A DNA stretch of 64,000 nucleotides from Gymnopus androsaceus JB14 (Eukaryota > Basidiomycota > Agaricomycetes > Agaricales > Omphalotaceae). The stretch lies in NCBI GenBank assembly GCA_009733575.1, contig ML769465.1:129111-193110 (forward strand), written 5' to 3'. The position numbers and the translations under genes are program-made. This document shows positions 21,692-33,247 of this stretch, one piece after another; the stretch's first letter is position 1; the number at the start of each line of letters is the position of its first letter. Under the pieces are notes generated by a model. It searched no databases. It was not told the origin of the DNA and worked only from the letters and a program-made list of their open reading frames with translations.

Positions 21692-22440
21692 TAGTAGATA
21701 ATTCCTACCTCCTACTACCTCCCTTCAGTGAGCTTCATTGAGGATGCTAGTAGATAACTACTAGCTCCTTTCCGAGTGCTTTCACTCTGGGAGATAATGT
21801 AGGTAGTAAAGAAGTACTACCTTTTCACCAATACTTATTACAATCAATACAATGATTCAATGATTGAACAAAATATACAGAATTTCCATAGATTCATTTA
21901 AATATACATCTTTTACATCACACAAGCTCACAAATCATGCCTCAAATGTGCTTCAAAATCTCCTGTTGTGTTCCATTGAATGTGTATTTTTTGTGATGGC
22001 GCTTAGCCGCAATGTGTGTGATATGAGATAACAATGGATATCCTTTGGAGTTGAAAGGCTAGACTCACTTTTCTGGAAGCACTTACCATACAGATTGTGT
22101 TTGCCTTGAGTCTGAACCATTGAAGCGTTGTGCAAAAGTGAGCTCAAGTGTCAGGGATGTTTCTGAACCATCCTCAGGTGGAAACCAGGTCATAATAGTT
22201 ACTTCCAAATGAACCTATGGTCGTAATAGTACAGCACCGTCCTTTGACCAATAAAAGCAAAGGCAGCCGCAATCTTCATGACTGATGGGATATACCACTT
22301 TGACTTCCCTTTTTGGACACATGAGAGCGCTCAAGTCGACGCAGCATCAACAAAACCTGGTATGCTGATGCGGAACAAACATGCGCATGACAATTGACTT
22401 ATACTCGTAGTGCAACCTGGTCTATTTGCTAATCGTACAT
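21692..22440. repeat. Right hairpin array, copy B, remainder, and non-coding DNA
   Basis: Hairpins at 21700-21835 match those at 9030-9165. The rest matches 9166-9700 except for an extra segment at 22006-22085. No gene is recognised. Confidence 0.7.
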
Positions 22441-22465
22441 TGCAAGAAATGGAGATCGGAGATCA

Positions 22466-22489
22466 GAGAGAGAGAGAGAGAGAGAGAGA
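22466..22489. repeat. (GA)n microsatellite, shorter allele
   Basis: About 12 GA units, against about 18 at the equivalent position 9722-9758. Confidence 0.85.
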
Positions 22490-22907
22490 AAGAAGATGAA
22501 ACAGAGGCGTACATAGCCGTGAGCGAATCAGGCAGCCGCAAAGTATCAACAAGAAAAAAAAAGAAAAAAAATCGAACATATATATCTGTATAATGACATG
22601 CGTGCAAGTAGGGCAACAGCGATTCCCACAGGCATACGGCAGCCATGGTGAGTAGCATAAGTAATACAAGGAACCATAAACCATAGAACGGATGCGAAAT
22701 GAACGTTCAAGATGCATGCGAATAGAATAGCAAAAACGTTTTAAAGTTATGATGAAAAATAATTTCTGCAGATGATAACAGCGACTAACAAGTTCGGGGA
22801 GACGAGACGAAAGCGATGAGAGAAAAAGGAAGACTGAGAAAGTGAGACAAAAGATGAGTAGGAATTAACATACATAAAAGAAAGAAGATACCAGTGAATC
22901 GGGGAAA

Positions 22908-25900
22908 TCAAACTGGATGACTGGAACCGGAAGCAGCGCCTTGAGGTTGCGCTTTACGCGTCTTGTTCAGATCTTCCTGTCTCTGCCAGAGCAACTCCGC
23001 CCATAGCGGATGCGGAGGAATATGTCCTACCAGCGCACGAAGAACTTCCAGCCTACAAGCCATCGAAATCAGAATCCAACCAACCAACAGAGAAGTAAAT
23101 CCTAAACCTCACCATTTCATCTTCTCCTCGTCCGTGTCTGCAAAGAACAATATCTCCTCCGTAGGGAACACCAGCCTAAACGACCTCTCGACACCAAAGA
23201 GACCATCATATTCATCATGATAACGACTAGCCCCTGATGCAGGGCTTCGCATACCACCCTCGCGCTTATGTGGATCCTGGTTATCCTCTACAGCGATGGC
23301 GTTTCGGAGGCTGATCGTAGCCGTCACTCGCTTTGTTACATCGTTGAACGCGACGAGATTAGACCCAATGACACGCAATTGACGACGACGCCAAGACTAG
23401 AAACATGCACTTAATTAGTGAGAAAATACGAAGAAATAATCTCAACTCACACTACAATCTCCTCCATTCTGCGTCAGCGTCCCTTCGAAATATGTCATCT
23501 TGTGCCAGTTGACATGCCTCAATCCCCGATGGCATTCTTCCAGACTCTGCGGAAGCTCTTGTGGAGGAAGGCCAGGCAACGGCGGAAGCCTAAACATCTG
23601 CAACACTAGCTCCCCGACCTGCACCGTGGAAGTCTTATTCCCTAGCTCAGCCCTCTGTCCAATCAACGGGAACGTCGTCTCAAAGAGACGTGTATCGCAA
23701 CGCCCGACGATATCCTTGAATGAGATGAAGGCCCGCGCGAGCGTACCATCGGGTTTGAGATACCGTGCAAGGTTCTCGGTAAGACGGGGAGGGGGTAGTC
23801 GTGGAGGAGCAGGCGCTGGAATAGGAGGGGTATTAAGACGCTTGTCCTTGTCCTTGTTCTTCTTGGGAGATGAATGGAAGAAACTTCGCATTCCGCCGCT
23901 GCTTTTCGATGACGATGACGAGGGGTTTGAAACCATCACAGGAGGTGGTTGAGGCGCAGGAGGAACGACAGCCTTGAACTGGGCGATGATGTGCGGATCT
24001 CGACGAACTTTGAGTGTGAGTGTGAACTCGAGCTTGCTGTGTTCAACCCTGCAGAAAGAAAAAAAGACCCGATGAGCCCATGCTATACCGATGGATGATA
24101 CTTGGACTACTCACAGCTCAAACTCTTGCTCGATCCTACAATCCTTGCCTAAACGGAAATCAGGAGTAGTGACGAAGTGTATCCCGTTATTGAGAGTACA
24201 CGAGACGGCTGTCTGCCTTTCGGGCAGGGGCACCACTAAGCCTTTGACGCCAAGCACTATAAACACCGAGTTAGTACTCAACTCGAACGAATTTGGTAGA
24301 TTAACGTACCTTTCACGAACACCTTGCCGTACGCCTTGCCAGGCTTCTCTTGCGCTCTGAATTCTTTGATCTGTTTGGAGTACTCGTTCTATGAAACAAT
24401 TGACTTAACCATGGGGTATAATAGAACCTTTAAACCGAAGACGACATACCATGTCTGAGGGTCTCCGTACAGTCCGCCAGGCCTTTCCTGTATTGACGTC
24501 TCCAGGACCAGCCATATGAGACACATCCGAAGAAGCGTATATAGTCCCTTGATGTTCCCGGATAAAGTATTTCTTCTGTAGAAAACAGTCAACACTCGCG
24601 AGATAATGCATTGCGAAAAACCAACCTTCTTCTCAGGCGCCTCACTATTCTTCCTCAGACTCCTTCTCAATCGTATCACTCAACGGATCATCAGAACCAG
24701 TGGGAGACACATCATCGAAGCGACAACTTTGAATCCTGTCCCCGCAGCGCAGCTCCCCTCTTCTTCGCACCCCCGCTCAAATCTTCCGCGTCACCGGTAC
24801 TCATACTTCTCCTCCTACTAGGTCGACCAACAGGAACATTCAGCTGCGCAGGTGCAGCTACGAAACCTCCCTCCTCATCATCATCGTCATCGAATATCCC
24901 ATCCTCAATCCTCCGCATCTTTCTTCTCCTTTCAATGATCATCGCCTCTCGCGTACGGATGTTATCCTTGGGAGGAACCGGAGGAGCCATAGACGACGAA
25001 GCCACTGGCACTACGGCTAGTCATGCCGGAAGCATGAGGGTATCCCAGACTCCCTACGATACCGGAATCAGTCGCAGCGCGTTGCATTGATTGACCACCT
25101 CGAGAAGGTTCACTAGGATCTTCCCCTTCCTCAGTGTAATCCATGAAAACGTCTCGAGGTTCCTCCACACCGCTTCCTCCCACATGCGCAACATCGTCCA
25201 TAAGCCTGTCGAGGGCACTACGCATGTCCATACGCACGTTGACGGAACCGACTGGCATTTTCTGAGTTGGCTGCGCGGAGGTCGTGGTCGTCTCCGCGTT
25301 GTAAACCAGAGCCAGAGCCAGAACCAAGGACAGATTCAGTAAGGTCCTCACTCGACAGTCCCATCCCAGTAAAACCCAGCTTTCCCAACCCAAATTTACT
25401 CCCAAAGTCGAATTTGAGCTTCTTGTTGTTGTTGGTAAGAGCGGGTTCGGGGGCTTTCAACAGTCCAAACTCCTCCTCGTCGTCGTCGTCGATACCAGAA
25501 TCGACCTCGTCACCGCTGTAGCTCTGATCGTGTAGTTGGGTCGCTTGGATCACCTCGATGGGCTCGAGTGGATCTTCGCGTTGGGGTTCGGGTTCATATT
25601 CATGCTCGGGTTCCGCCTCTTCCACTTCCTCCTCTTCCGGCTCCTCCTCCAGCTCCAAACTCTTCTCCCCTTCCTCGCCCTCCATATCCATCGTAATATC
25701 ATGCGTAACCTCCATACTCGCCTCCGTCTCCACAGGCTCATGCTGCTGCACAACGCCAACAGCAACGACCTTCCTCTTCTCCGCAGTCTCAATCGTAGCC
25801 AGCTCAGCCGAATTGTCTGTCATAGTGGTCAAGACAGACGCAGCGTCCTTGTCCACCTCGCGCTCAAACTTGATCTCGGAACCAAGCAGGTCCACGTTGA

Positions 25901-27848
25901 TATCGTGCTCGCGGTCACGGTCTAGGTTGTGGTCAAGGCTCAGATCGACAATCCGTTGTCTGTCAGCACTTGGACGCGGCACAGGTCCCGTATCGCCGTT
26001 AGCCTTGGGACTGCCACTTGGACTGGCACTCCCAAAGCTTCGTGGACGGAAAAGCCGTCTCTGCACGTCGTCGCGGTTGATTCGCGGTCGGACACCATTA
26101 GGGCTTGAGAATGCAGTAGGGCTTCCGCGAGGGGATAGAGGAGAAGGAGAACGCATAACGGGAGAGGAGATTCGATGTGGGACTGAGCTGGGAATAGGAG
26201 GCAGAGGAGAACGACGAGCTGGGCTGTTGGATCGCGTGAAAGAAGCTTCATGGGTGATGGGTGAGGCTTCCAAGGACGTGTTCATTAACCGCTACGAGGT
26301 TGGGATTAGTGAGATTAAATTCTAAAGTGATGTTCGTTCGAGTACTTACATCGTTTCCAAGCTCTTGCTCCAAGGCACTGATATTGACCTCGGAATGTTC
26401 GGTTGTAGCCGTAGATATCAATGACTCGTCCTGAGCGAGACTCCCTGCGTCTTGAGGGAAAGGTTCGTCTTTCAAGCTGGGCAAAGCAAAAGGGTCAGAA
26501 CCCGTGCTGTGGTTGTTTTTGATTGGGGTGTCTGTAAAAGGATAAGTAAAGAACAAAGCAGCGAGCGAGTTGACTTACGACCAGGAAGCTCAAACTTGGG
26601 AATCAAACCGTCCAAACCTTCATCCTCAGTATGGCTTCTAGTCCTAGATTTGACGGGCGAAGGTGATTCTGGAAGCATCTTCACGTCCCTGTCAATCTCT
26701 TCCTCCTCCATCCGAGCCAGCTGCACACGTTCGGGGTGTGTTGAGCGGCCTAGAGGCGGCGAGGAAACTTGATTCCGGTAAGTAGGAGTTGAGGGCGGTG
26801 GAGAAGTGGCTGTAGCGTGAATAGGGAAAGGGGGTGTATGTGAGATGGGAGGTTCGACAAGAGTGTGGTTTTCGTGATGTTTCATAGCACGCTCTGCGTG
26901 ATGAGAGCGACCAAGAGGCACGCCGTCCTCGGTTTCGAGGTCGGCAGGGAGTTGGTTGGAATGCTGTCGTGGAGGAGTACTCGTCTGACGAGAGCCAGCG
27001 AACATTTCGTCGACCAGTCCAGAGATACTGGTATCTGCATCGAGCTCCATGGGCTCACCAGCCTCTTGGTCTGAGTCTTCTTGGTCCGAATCCTCATCTT
27101 CGTCATTACCATAGTCATCCTCATCGCCACTTTCAACCACTTCACCGCTGGTATCCGGATCTCTGGGAAATTCAAGGACGTCACAGTTCGGGTCAAACGT
27201 CACAGTTTTACGACGCTCTCGCCTAGCCCCGCTAAGCCTAGGGCCGTGCATTCTTTTGGTGACAAGAGCAGGGCGGGTGGGAGAGCCGTTGGTGAGTGTA
27301 CGAGAAGGCGGAGGTGGAGGTGGAGGCGAGAACTTTCTGGAGGCAGGAGGCTGACGGAAAGGACTCTTTGTGACAGGTTCCTTTTCAATAATAACCTGGT
27401 ACGCTTTTGACTGTTTCCGGTCTCTTTTGAGGGATAAAGGTCTGTCGTTCTCGTTTTCTGCCTCGTCGTGCATAGACGGCGGTCTCGGCCGCTTTTCACC
27501 GGACACACGACGAGTTGGGAACGAAGCAAGAGGTGGCTGACGAGAAGGGGTCGAAGAGGTGGGAATTTGAGATTTAAACGGCGATTTCGATACGAGATTG
27601 TTATTTCTCATGGCTCTGTAGCTCGAAGACGACCTCCTAGCGAGGTCGGCCTGCGTCGGCCGAAGAGTTGGCGATGATTCCCGTTTAGAAATTCGAAGTG
27701 GAGAGGTAGCAGCAGTGTTATCCGAAGAAGTTGGAGGTGAGCTCCAGCCCATGTTCGACTCTCGAAGAATAGAGGATTTCATTGGATCTGGAGAATTCGA
27801 CAGCAGTTTGTTACGCAACTGCGTCGAGGAAGATCTGTGCGCCGCCAT
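22908..27848 (-). CDS. BUD4: Anillin-like bud-site/septation protein (Bud4 type)
   Basis: A long multi-exon gene on the minus strand. The N-terminal third is Ser/Pro-rich and disordered (SP/TP motifs, KTVTFDPNCDVLEF). A very acidic middle follows, then SALDRLMDDVA, an anillin-homology region (TLTLKVRRDPHIIAQF, RYLKPDGTLARAF) and a C-terminal PH domain (MTYFEGTLTQNGGD, RQLRVIGSNLVAF, FRLVFPTEEILFFADTDEEK) ending ASGSSHPV. In yeasts Bud4 and Mid2 bind septins and membrane at the division site; the same role at the hyphal septum is inferred. Short introns separate the exons, one probably GTCCTT...GCGCAG near 25275-25340. The start could also be 27941 (adds 31 residues). The 3' half is duplicated at 10170-12600. 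Confidence 0.82.
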
Positions 27849-28231
27849 TCGGCGTCTTGGTCGTTGTGAGGAGCGCCGGGATTCAAGTTGGTTGTCGATA
27901 AACAAAGGTATCGTGAGAAAAGCACAATGTCGCGGCATCATGTGATCGAGAGTTTCATCAAAAACTTTAAGCGCTCCCAGCAGCGATGAAGTAATATTTA
28001 GGAAAAAAATACAAGGACAAGGGATGTGTATGTATGGATTTTGGCTCTACTGCTATTCAATTCCAATTCGGCCACTGAACGGCCAAAGTCTCCATTGCCA
28101 AAGAAAAACAATCACTGTCTGCCGTCTAAAATCCTTACTGCAACTTTAATGACTCAAATCAGTTTACCTTGCCTTCACATTGCAATTCGTGAGCAGAAAG
28201 CTTTACGAGAAAAAGAATGAGTTTTTTTTCA

Positions 28232-28250
28232 AAAAAACAAAAAAAAAAAA
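28232..28250 (-). terminator. Probable Pol III terminator of tRNA-Gly
   Basis: A long run of A on the plus strand (T on the tRNA strand) lies about 40 bp past the tRNA 3' end. Runs of four or more T stop RNA polymerase III. Placement relative to the tRNA is the only evidence. Confidence 0.45.
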
Positions 28251-28286
28251 AACAGTGACTATGTACCAGGAACCACAGAGACTAAT

Positions 28287-28378
28287 GCATTAAGAGGGAA
28301 TCGAACCCCCGGCGGGTCGAAAGCACAAAGACAATAGCGCTATGGCAACGACCCAGGTTACCACTACCCCATTAATGC
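28287..28378 (-). tRNA. tRNA-Gly (GCC) with 22-nt intron
   Basis: Read on the minus strand: acceptor stem GCATTAA/TTAATGC (7 perfect pairs), D arm GGGT-AGTGGTA-ACCT, anticodon stem GGTCG/CGACC, loop TTGCCA with anticodon GCC, a 22-nt intron after position 37, a 4-nt variable loop, and T arm GGGGG-TTCGATT-CCCTC. All stems pair. The intron is in the standard nuclear tRNA position. An A-rich run at about 28232-28250 is T-rich downstream of the tRNA 3' end on its own strand and would serve as a Pol III terminator. Confidence 0.93.
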
Positions 28379-28796
28379 TTGCTAACGTTGTCCCTTCTGA
28401 AATTGATATCTGACACATCTGTAATTCATTTCATAGGTAACTGATGGGTATATGATTCAGAGACCTCTGTACAGAAAAATAAGTACGTCGCCTTTGTTCT
28501 TTGCTCTGGATCTGAGGACTTTGGTATATCGGGTATTATGTGAGGCTCCGAGTCGCTCAAAAAAAACAGTGGGCGGAGAGGTTCAACCTTTCCTATAAAT
28601 ACAAAAAAATACACCACAAAGATAAATATCCCTTCTCATATTTCCAGGTCTGTGAGACCATGACTTTTGGGTTTCAAAGCAACCCTACATACTTTCCATC
28701 AAACAGTCAAAGTACTGGACTCGGTGGTCACCGTTACATAGGTGCCAGTGTTCATCTAGAGAGCGATAAGGTAAGACATAGTCCTCACAGTGAGAT

Positions 28797-30821
28797 TCAG
28801 AAGTCATTTACCGAGTCTGCGTTTTTGTCAAACTGAATCATATGTTCTCGAGCTTTCTGCGCACTACCTGCACCGCTATTAGTATCTTCCTTCAACTTTC
28901 TTTGGAAAAATTCTCGGGAGTTTAACCTGTTAGGCAAGCATCAGTCAAGTATCTCAATGCCGATTCGAGCTGATGGGGGTACTGACGTTGCAAGGAAAGA
29001 GTTGATATACGATTTAGGTAGAACCAGCACGATTCCACCGTAGATGGTCGTATGTGGAAACGCCAAAAACTGCAAGGTACAAAAGATCGCGTCAATGAGC
29101 GCACTGGAGCGACAGCGTAGAACTCACTGTAATCAACTGGGCAAGGGATAACAGCCTGTATGTGTATGCAAGACGACGTCACGACGAAAAAAAAAACTAG
29201 TCAGTAAGTACACTGTACCGAACTCGACTCAAAACATCCACTGACGTTGTGATCAAATTCGTATTCACAGTCCATGCAATGATCATGTTGATGACATGAT
29301 TGGACCTTTCAAGAGAAAAAAAAATACAAGTTAGTATCATCACGGTTGACGAGATGAATCAACCAACGAGCTTACTTTCTAATTCCTGACTTGGCGCGAT
29401 ACAGACTTGTCGCTACACATCATAGCAAGGTCAGTCAGATGAACCCAACACTAAGGGAAGGCAAGAGTCCTCGGTCCTCGTACAAGTACTCACCAAGAGC
29501 AGTAGTAACAATAGCATCAAACACTATCCCGCTCGCAGTTGAAATTTTTAATGAGAGCTTGATAATGAAAGCAACGTGAATATATACATACATACCATGA
29601 AACCCGCATAAAACCACCGGTAGCAGTGGAACGTACCTCAAAATTCGCGCTGGGATCTGTCATGATTGTTGAGTGCTGATTGTAACCCACAATCGAGACA
29701 GCTACAGGGCGATAGCAGTTAAGAAAAAATGTATGTATTAGGAAATGAAATGGACCGACCACTCCATGCGCCTGTGTAGTATTAGTAGAAATGAAAAATA
29801 GGTCAGTACTGTATACAAACGAACGGGCAAAGGAGATAGATTATGATACTTGCCGCAGCTAAGAAGAGACAGCGCTCCCTGCAGATAATAGCATCGAAAT
29901 CAATTTCTAAAAATGAAAACGATTGATGATTTACTCACAGCAAGAGCAACCAAAGCAACTCGAACGGGTACGTTGAACGCTGTAGCGCTAATGACCCACA
30001 GGCGACGACAGAAGAACCTACGATTCCAAATAAATGCGTTTCTAGGAAGAATCGAGATGCGCCACTAACATCTGTATCAGAAGGATTACAGCAATCTATG
30101 AAAGAAAGAAGTCAGTCGTGCATGAGAATCAGATAGGAACGTTGACATATGATATACCGCAAATAAAACTTCGTCCTGGACATGATATCTCAGAGTCATC
30201 TTCAAAATTAGGTTTACTATGAAAAACTTACCAGAAGAATCAGCCTTGACGCCAAAGAAAGCCGAACGTTAGCTACATATTCTGACACACTGTGAGGGCT
30301 AACAAACATACTTTGAACCACTGGTCGGACCTCCAGCGAGAAGTGCAAGTGGGTTAACGAAGTCCGTAATGAGATATTTATACAATGCCGCCAGATAGAA
30401 GACTGTATGCACGGTGTCCAGTACCTATGCACGATGATTATTCACCATAGACATTAGAAGAAGTATAACGATGCAACATACGCTAGCAATAGATATGTTC
30501 AATGAATGCAGTAACGCGATGATAAAGTCACTATATCACTCACAATACCAACGAAACAAGACCCCTCAAAAACCAATTATCAACCTTTGCACGTCGCGAA
30601 GTGAAGTATACGAATGTTTGCATGCAGACGACGCCATAGAGCCTACGGATAGAAAAGCATAAGAGAATATTCCATGACTGAAGCAATACGATCAGGCAGA
30701 CTGACGCTGTGGAGACGGCAGAGCCAATAAAGAGTGCTCCGAGAGTATTGTTGAAAGAAGGGAGCGCCGGCGCCGCCGTAGAGCCGGTAGGCATAGCACT
30801 GCCAGTTGTGGGTGAGGTCAT
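28797..30821 (-). CDS. DUF6534 multi-pass membrane protein
   Basis: The minus-strand reading starts MTSPTTGSAMPTGS at 30821 and gives the family hallmark GALFIGSAVST, then after an intron LYGVVCMQTFVYFTSRR and LDTVHTVFYLAALYKYL. Several short exons carry further membrane segments. The last exons give FPHTTIYGGIVLVLPKSY, INSFLATLNSREFFQRKL and a stop at 28797. The family is abundant in Agaricomycetes, usually about seven membrane helices, with no established function. About eight introns make exact exon limits uncertain in 29.2-30.4 kb. Confidence 0.8.
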
Positions 30822-31330
30822 TTGGGACGGTTCAAGGAGTGAAAGCAATGAACGAAAGAAATGAATGGTTTCGGAGGAAAGGGAAGCGAAAGAACTTGAA
30901 GAAGGAACGAAAAATTGAAAACCTATAAAGGAACACCAGGGTCCAGTTCCAAAGAGAGTGGGCAGTGCAATATTACATTCGCCATAGCTCTTAAAGGGTA
31001 AGAGCGTTCGTTCATATGATAGATGGCGGATAGATGTGGATTGATGTGTGATGCGAAAACAGGAGGAAGTGCCACGGTCCGTAACGACCCATCTAACATT
31101 GTCTTCGGTAACTTGTCAAGTTGACAAAGTACTGTAAGTATCATCTTCGTCACTTGCTGGATCGTTGAACGTCAAAGTCCTCACTGAAGCAGGCTCATCT
31201 ATGCTGAATTTCAGCCCATCCGAAGTTTGCGGTTTAAGTGATGATGATCAGATACTGTAACTTCTAATACCGAACACAACCTGTCAATGATGGAGATGCC
31301 CACAAAACCAATATGCATATGGGAATCACG
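30822..31330. other. Intergenic region, no gene seen
   Basis: Divergent spacer between the DUF6534 gene (-) and the short-chain dehydrogenase pseudogene (+). The ORF at 30923-31153 (-) has no recognisable feature. Confidence 0.6.
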
Positions 31331-31407
31331 CATATTTTCCTTAACTGCGAAAGATGGGCCACCGGTGGATTCATATTACTTGCCTTGAAGTTGAACGCCA
31401 CTATGAG

Positions 31408-32240
31408 AGGCCACACGCTACCTTATCTGACGCGTTTAATCCCCTTAAAAGACCTGCCTAACATGCCTGGAAAGGTCGTAAGTGTTACGGGTTCAAGGTA
31501 CATTAAATTTTATTCTGTTGGATGAGGTTAAAGAACGATACAGTAGCGGAAGTGGCCTGGCTAGTTTGCAGCATCTATAAGCCAAGGTCAGTTGTTTCAT
31601 TGAGTATAACGCTTCTCGGATTTGGATGTAAACTCCTGACGAAGACAGGAAAAGAGAAGCCCTCAAAATAGTCGAGCGGGAAGGCCGTGAACCAGGTCGA
31701 TCTGGCTCGACTACTCAGATCCCCGTTTTTCTAAATCATCGGCCAAGCGGTTTCTGTTAACTTCGAGGAAATCGATTAGATGACCTAGTAAGTTTGTCCA
31801 TTTAATTAATTCCTTATATGCTTAGAGCTCATCGCTAACCGGTAGTAAACAACGCCGCTATTGTGAATCTCCGATTCAAACTAGAGCATTGTACTTGGTG
31901 TTAATACCAGCCTTGTTAGAATTTCGGATCCCACAACTGAACTTGAACACAGATAGAGCGCAGGATAATACCGCGACCAAATAAGTGCCCCACTCCCGGT
32001 TTCATCATAGATGGTCTTTCCTACGTTCTTTTTCTAGGCCCCAAGCGCCTATGTTCCGTTTCTACCACTCCTTGAGGTCACAGCAACGAATAGATCTGAC
32101 GTCCGAATCGCTAAGGTGAGATTTAACTTTCCATGTATCATCAGCTGTTGCCAGGTTAATTCAGACGGCCGCAAGATCGCGAACCACGTAGTATGATAGT
32201 TTTTAAGGAGCTCTCGCGTCTGTGAGGCTGGGTTTGGGTT
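31408..32240 (+). pseudogene. Short-chain dehydrogenase pseudogene
   Basis: It aligns along its length with the intact gene at 33248. Recognisable pieces are IPLKDLPNMPGKVVSVTGS (cofactor-loop exon), the exon GLASLQH-type remnant, VNNAAI at about 31850, and PFLPLLEVTATNRSDVRIA. Frame is lost repeatedly: deletions follow the cofactor-binding loop, the exon with the arginine-rich helix is damaged, and nothing after about 32240 (Tyr-x3-Lys region) is found. Homology also extends about 80 bp upstream, so the promoter was copied too. Confidence 0.75.
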
Positions 32241-33247
32241 AGAATTCGTGGATGATGATTCGATTCAAAAGGGTGGGTTCGGTTTTTGTCTCCTGTGATT
32301 TTTATGTATTTGATCTATTCCTTCGACGCATTTTCGACTATGCATGTTCCCTGCTATCAATTGATATCGGTGCGAGTAGAGCTCTTGTCGAAATACTCAC
32401 TGAGCATTCTCGAGAATTTTGAAGCGGATGAATGGTGAACGTCCAAGAAAGGCATGTCAAAGCTGTACATCGCATACTATTGACTAACGATTCTTTCAGC
32501 ACCCGATGATAACTTTAGTCTAATCTCAGCTGGAAATTGGCAAATTAATAAGTAATGGCATTCCTTCAATTATGATAATGCCAAGTTGCGTCCCAAAGTG
32601 TCGTTGATTGGATGCAAAAACACTATGTAGTTAAGATTACAAATTCCAGAATCGTTGCCTCATCTTGTTCACATCCACCTGTGGGACTTTCATCTCTTCG
32701 GCCATCAAATGGGCATAATGCTAGATAGTTTCCCTCTGTTAAAATCTATAAGCAACAGCTCGATGTCATTCCTCAAGTTCGTGGGACTTGCTGGATCGGT
32801 GGCTTATCATCAAATGATTGATGATTAACGTACAAAGCCAATGTGGTTACCGCTTGGACACACTCATTTTACTTGAGCCCACCGACTACCCACCAGTAAG
32901 GTGAATCGTTCAAAAAAAACAAAAACGATTGCTGAGTTGCTGGAACCTCCCGATAACCTCCCCATTCGAAAGGATATTCAGCCTGAGATTTCAAGGGTAT
33001 GTATTGAAGTGCTAGCCTGCAGCAGCGAGTAAAATGCAAGCTTGCGACGCAAGGCGTCGGGATGTCGGGAGTCGTTCGGCATGACTAACGAGATTCAGAA
33101 TTCTGAAGTGATGGCGCGTCACAGTCGCCCATAACGTCAAGCAGGACCCGAGCAGGACTGGCATTGAATTCTTCCGTTTGGGCCACTCATTTCCCACATT
33201 TACGTACTGCAAATAGGCCACTTGTACGTTCACCTTTAACTGATACT
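32241..33247. other. Intergenic region, no gene seen
   Basis: About 1 kb between the dehydrogenase pseudogene and its intact paralogue. No ORF with recognisable features; the minus ORF at 33012-33233 has low complexity support. Confidence 0.6.

Larger units (their letters stand above)
19345..25345. repeat. Large duplication, copy B
   Basis: Partner of 7398-12600, longer because of nested insertions (180, 456 and 630 bp) and an extra 80-bp segment at 22006-22085. Copy B continues into the full BUD4 gene, so it is the intact locus. Confidence 0.85.

Noticed and set aside
25558..26325. 255-codon plus-strand ORF opposite BUD4
   Set aside because: Low-complexity Ser runs, mirror image of the acidic BUD4 exon; no splice or family support.
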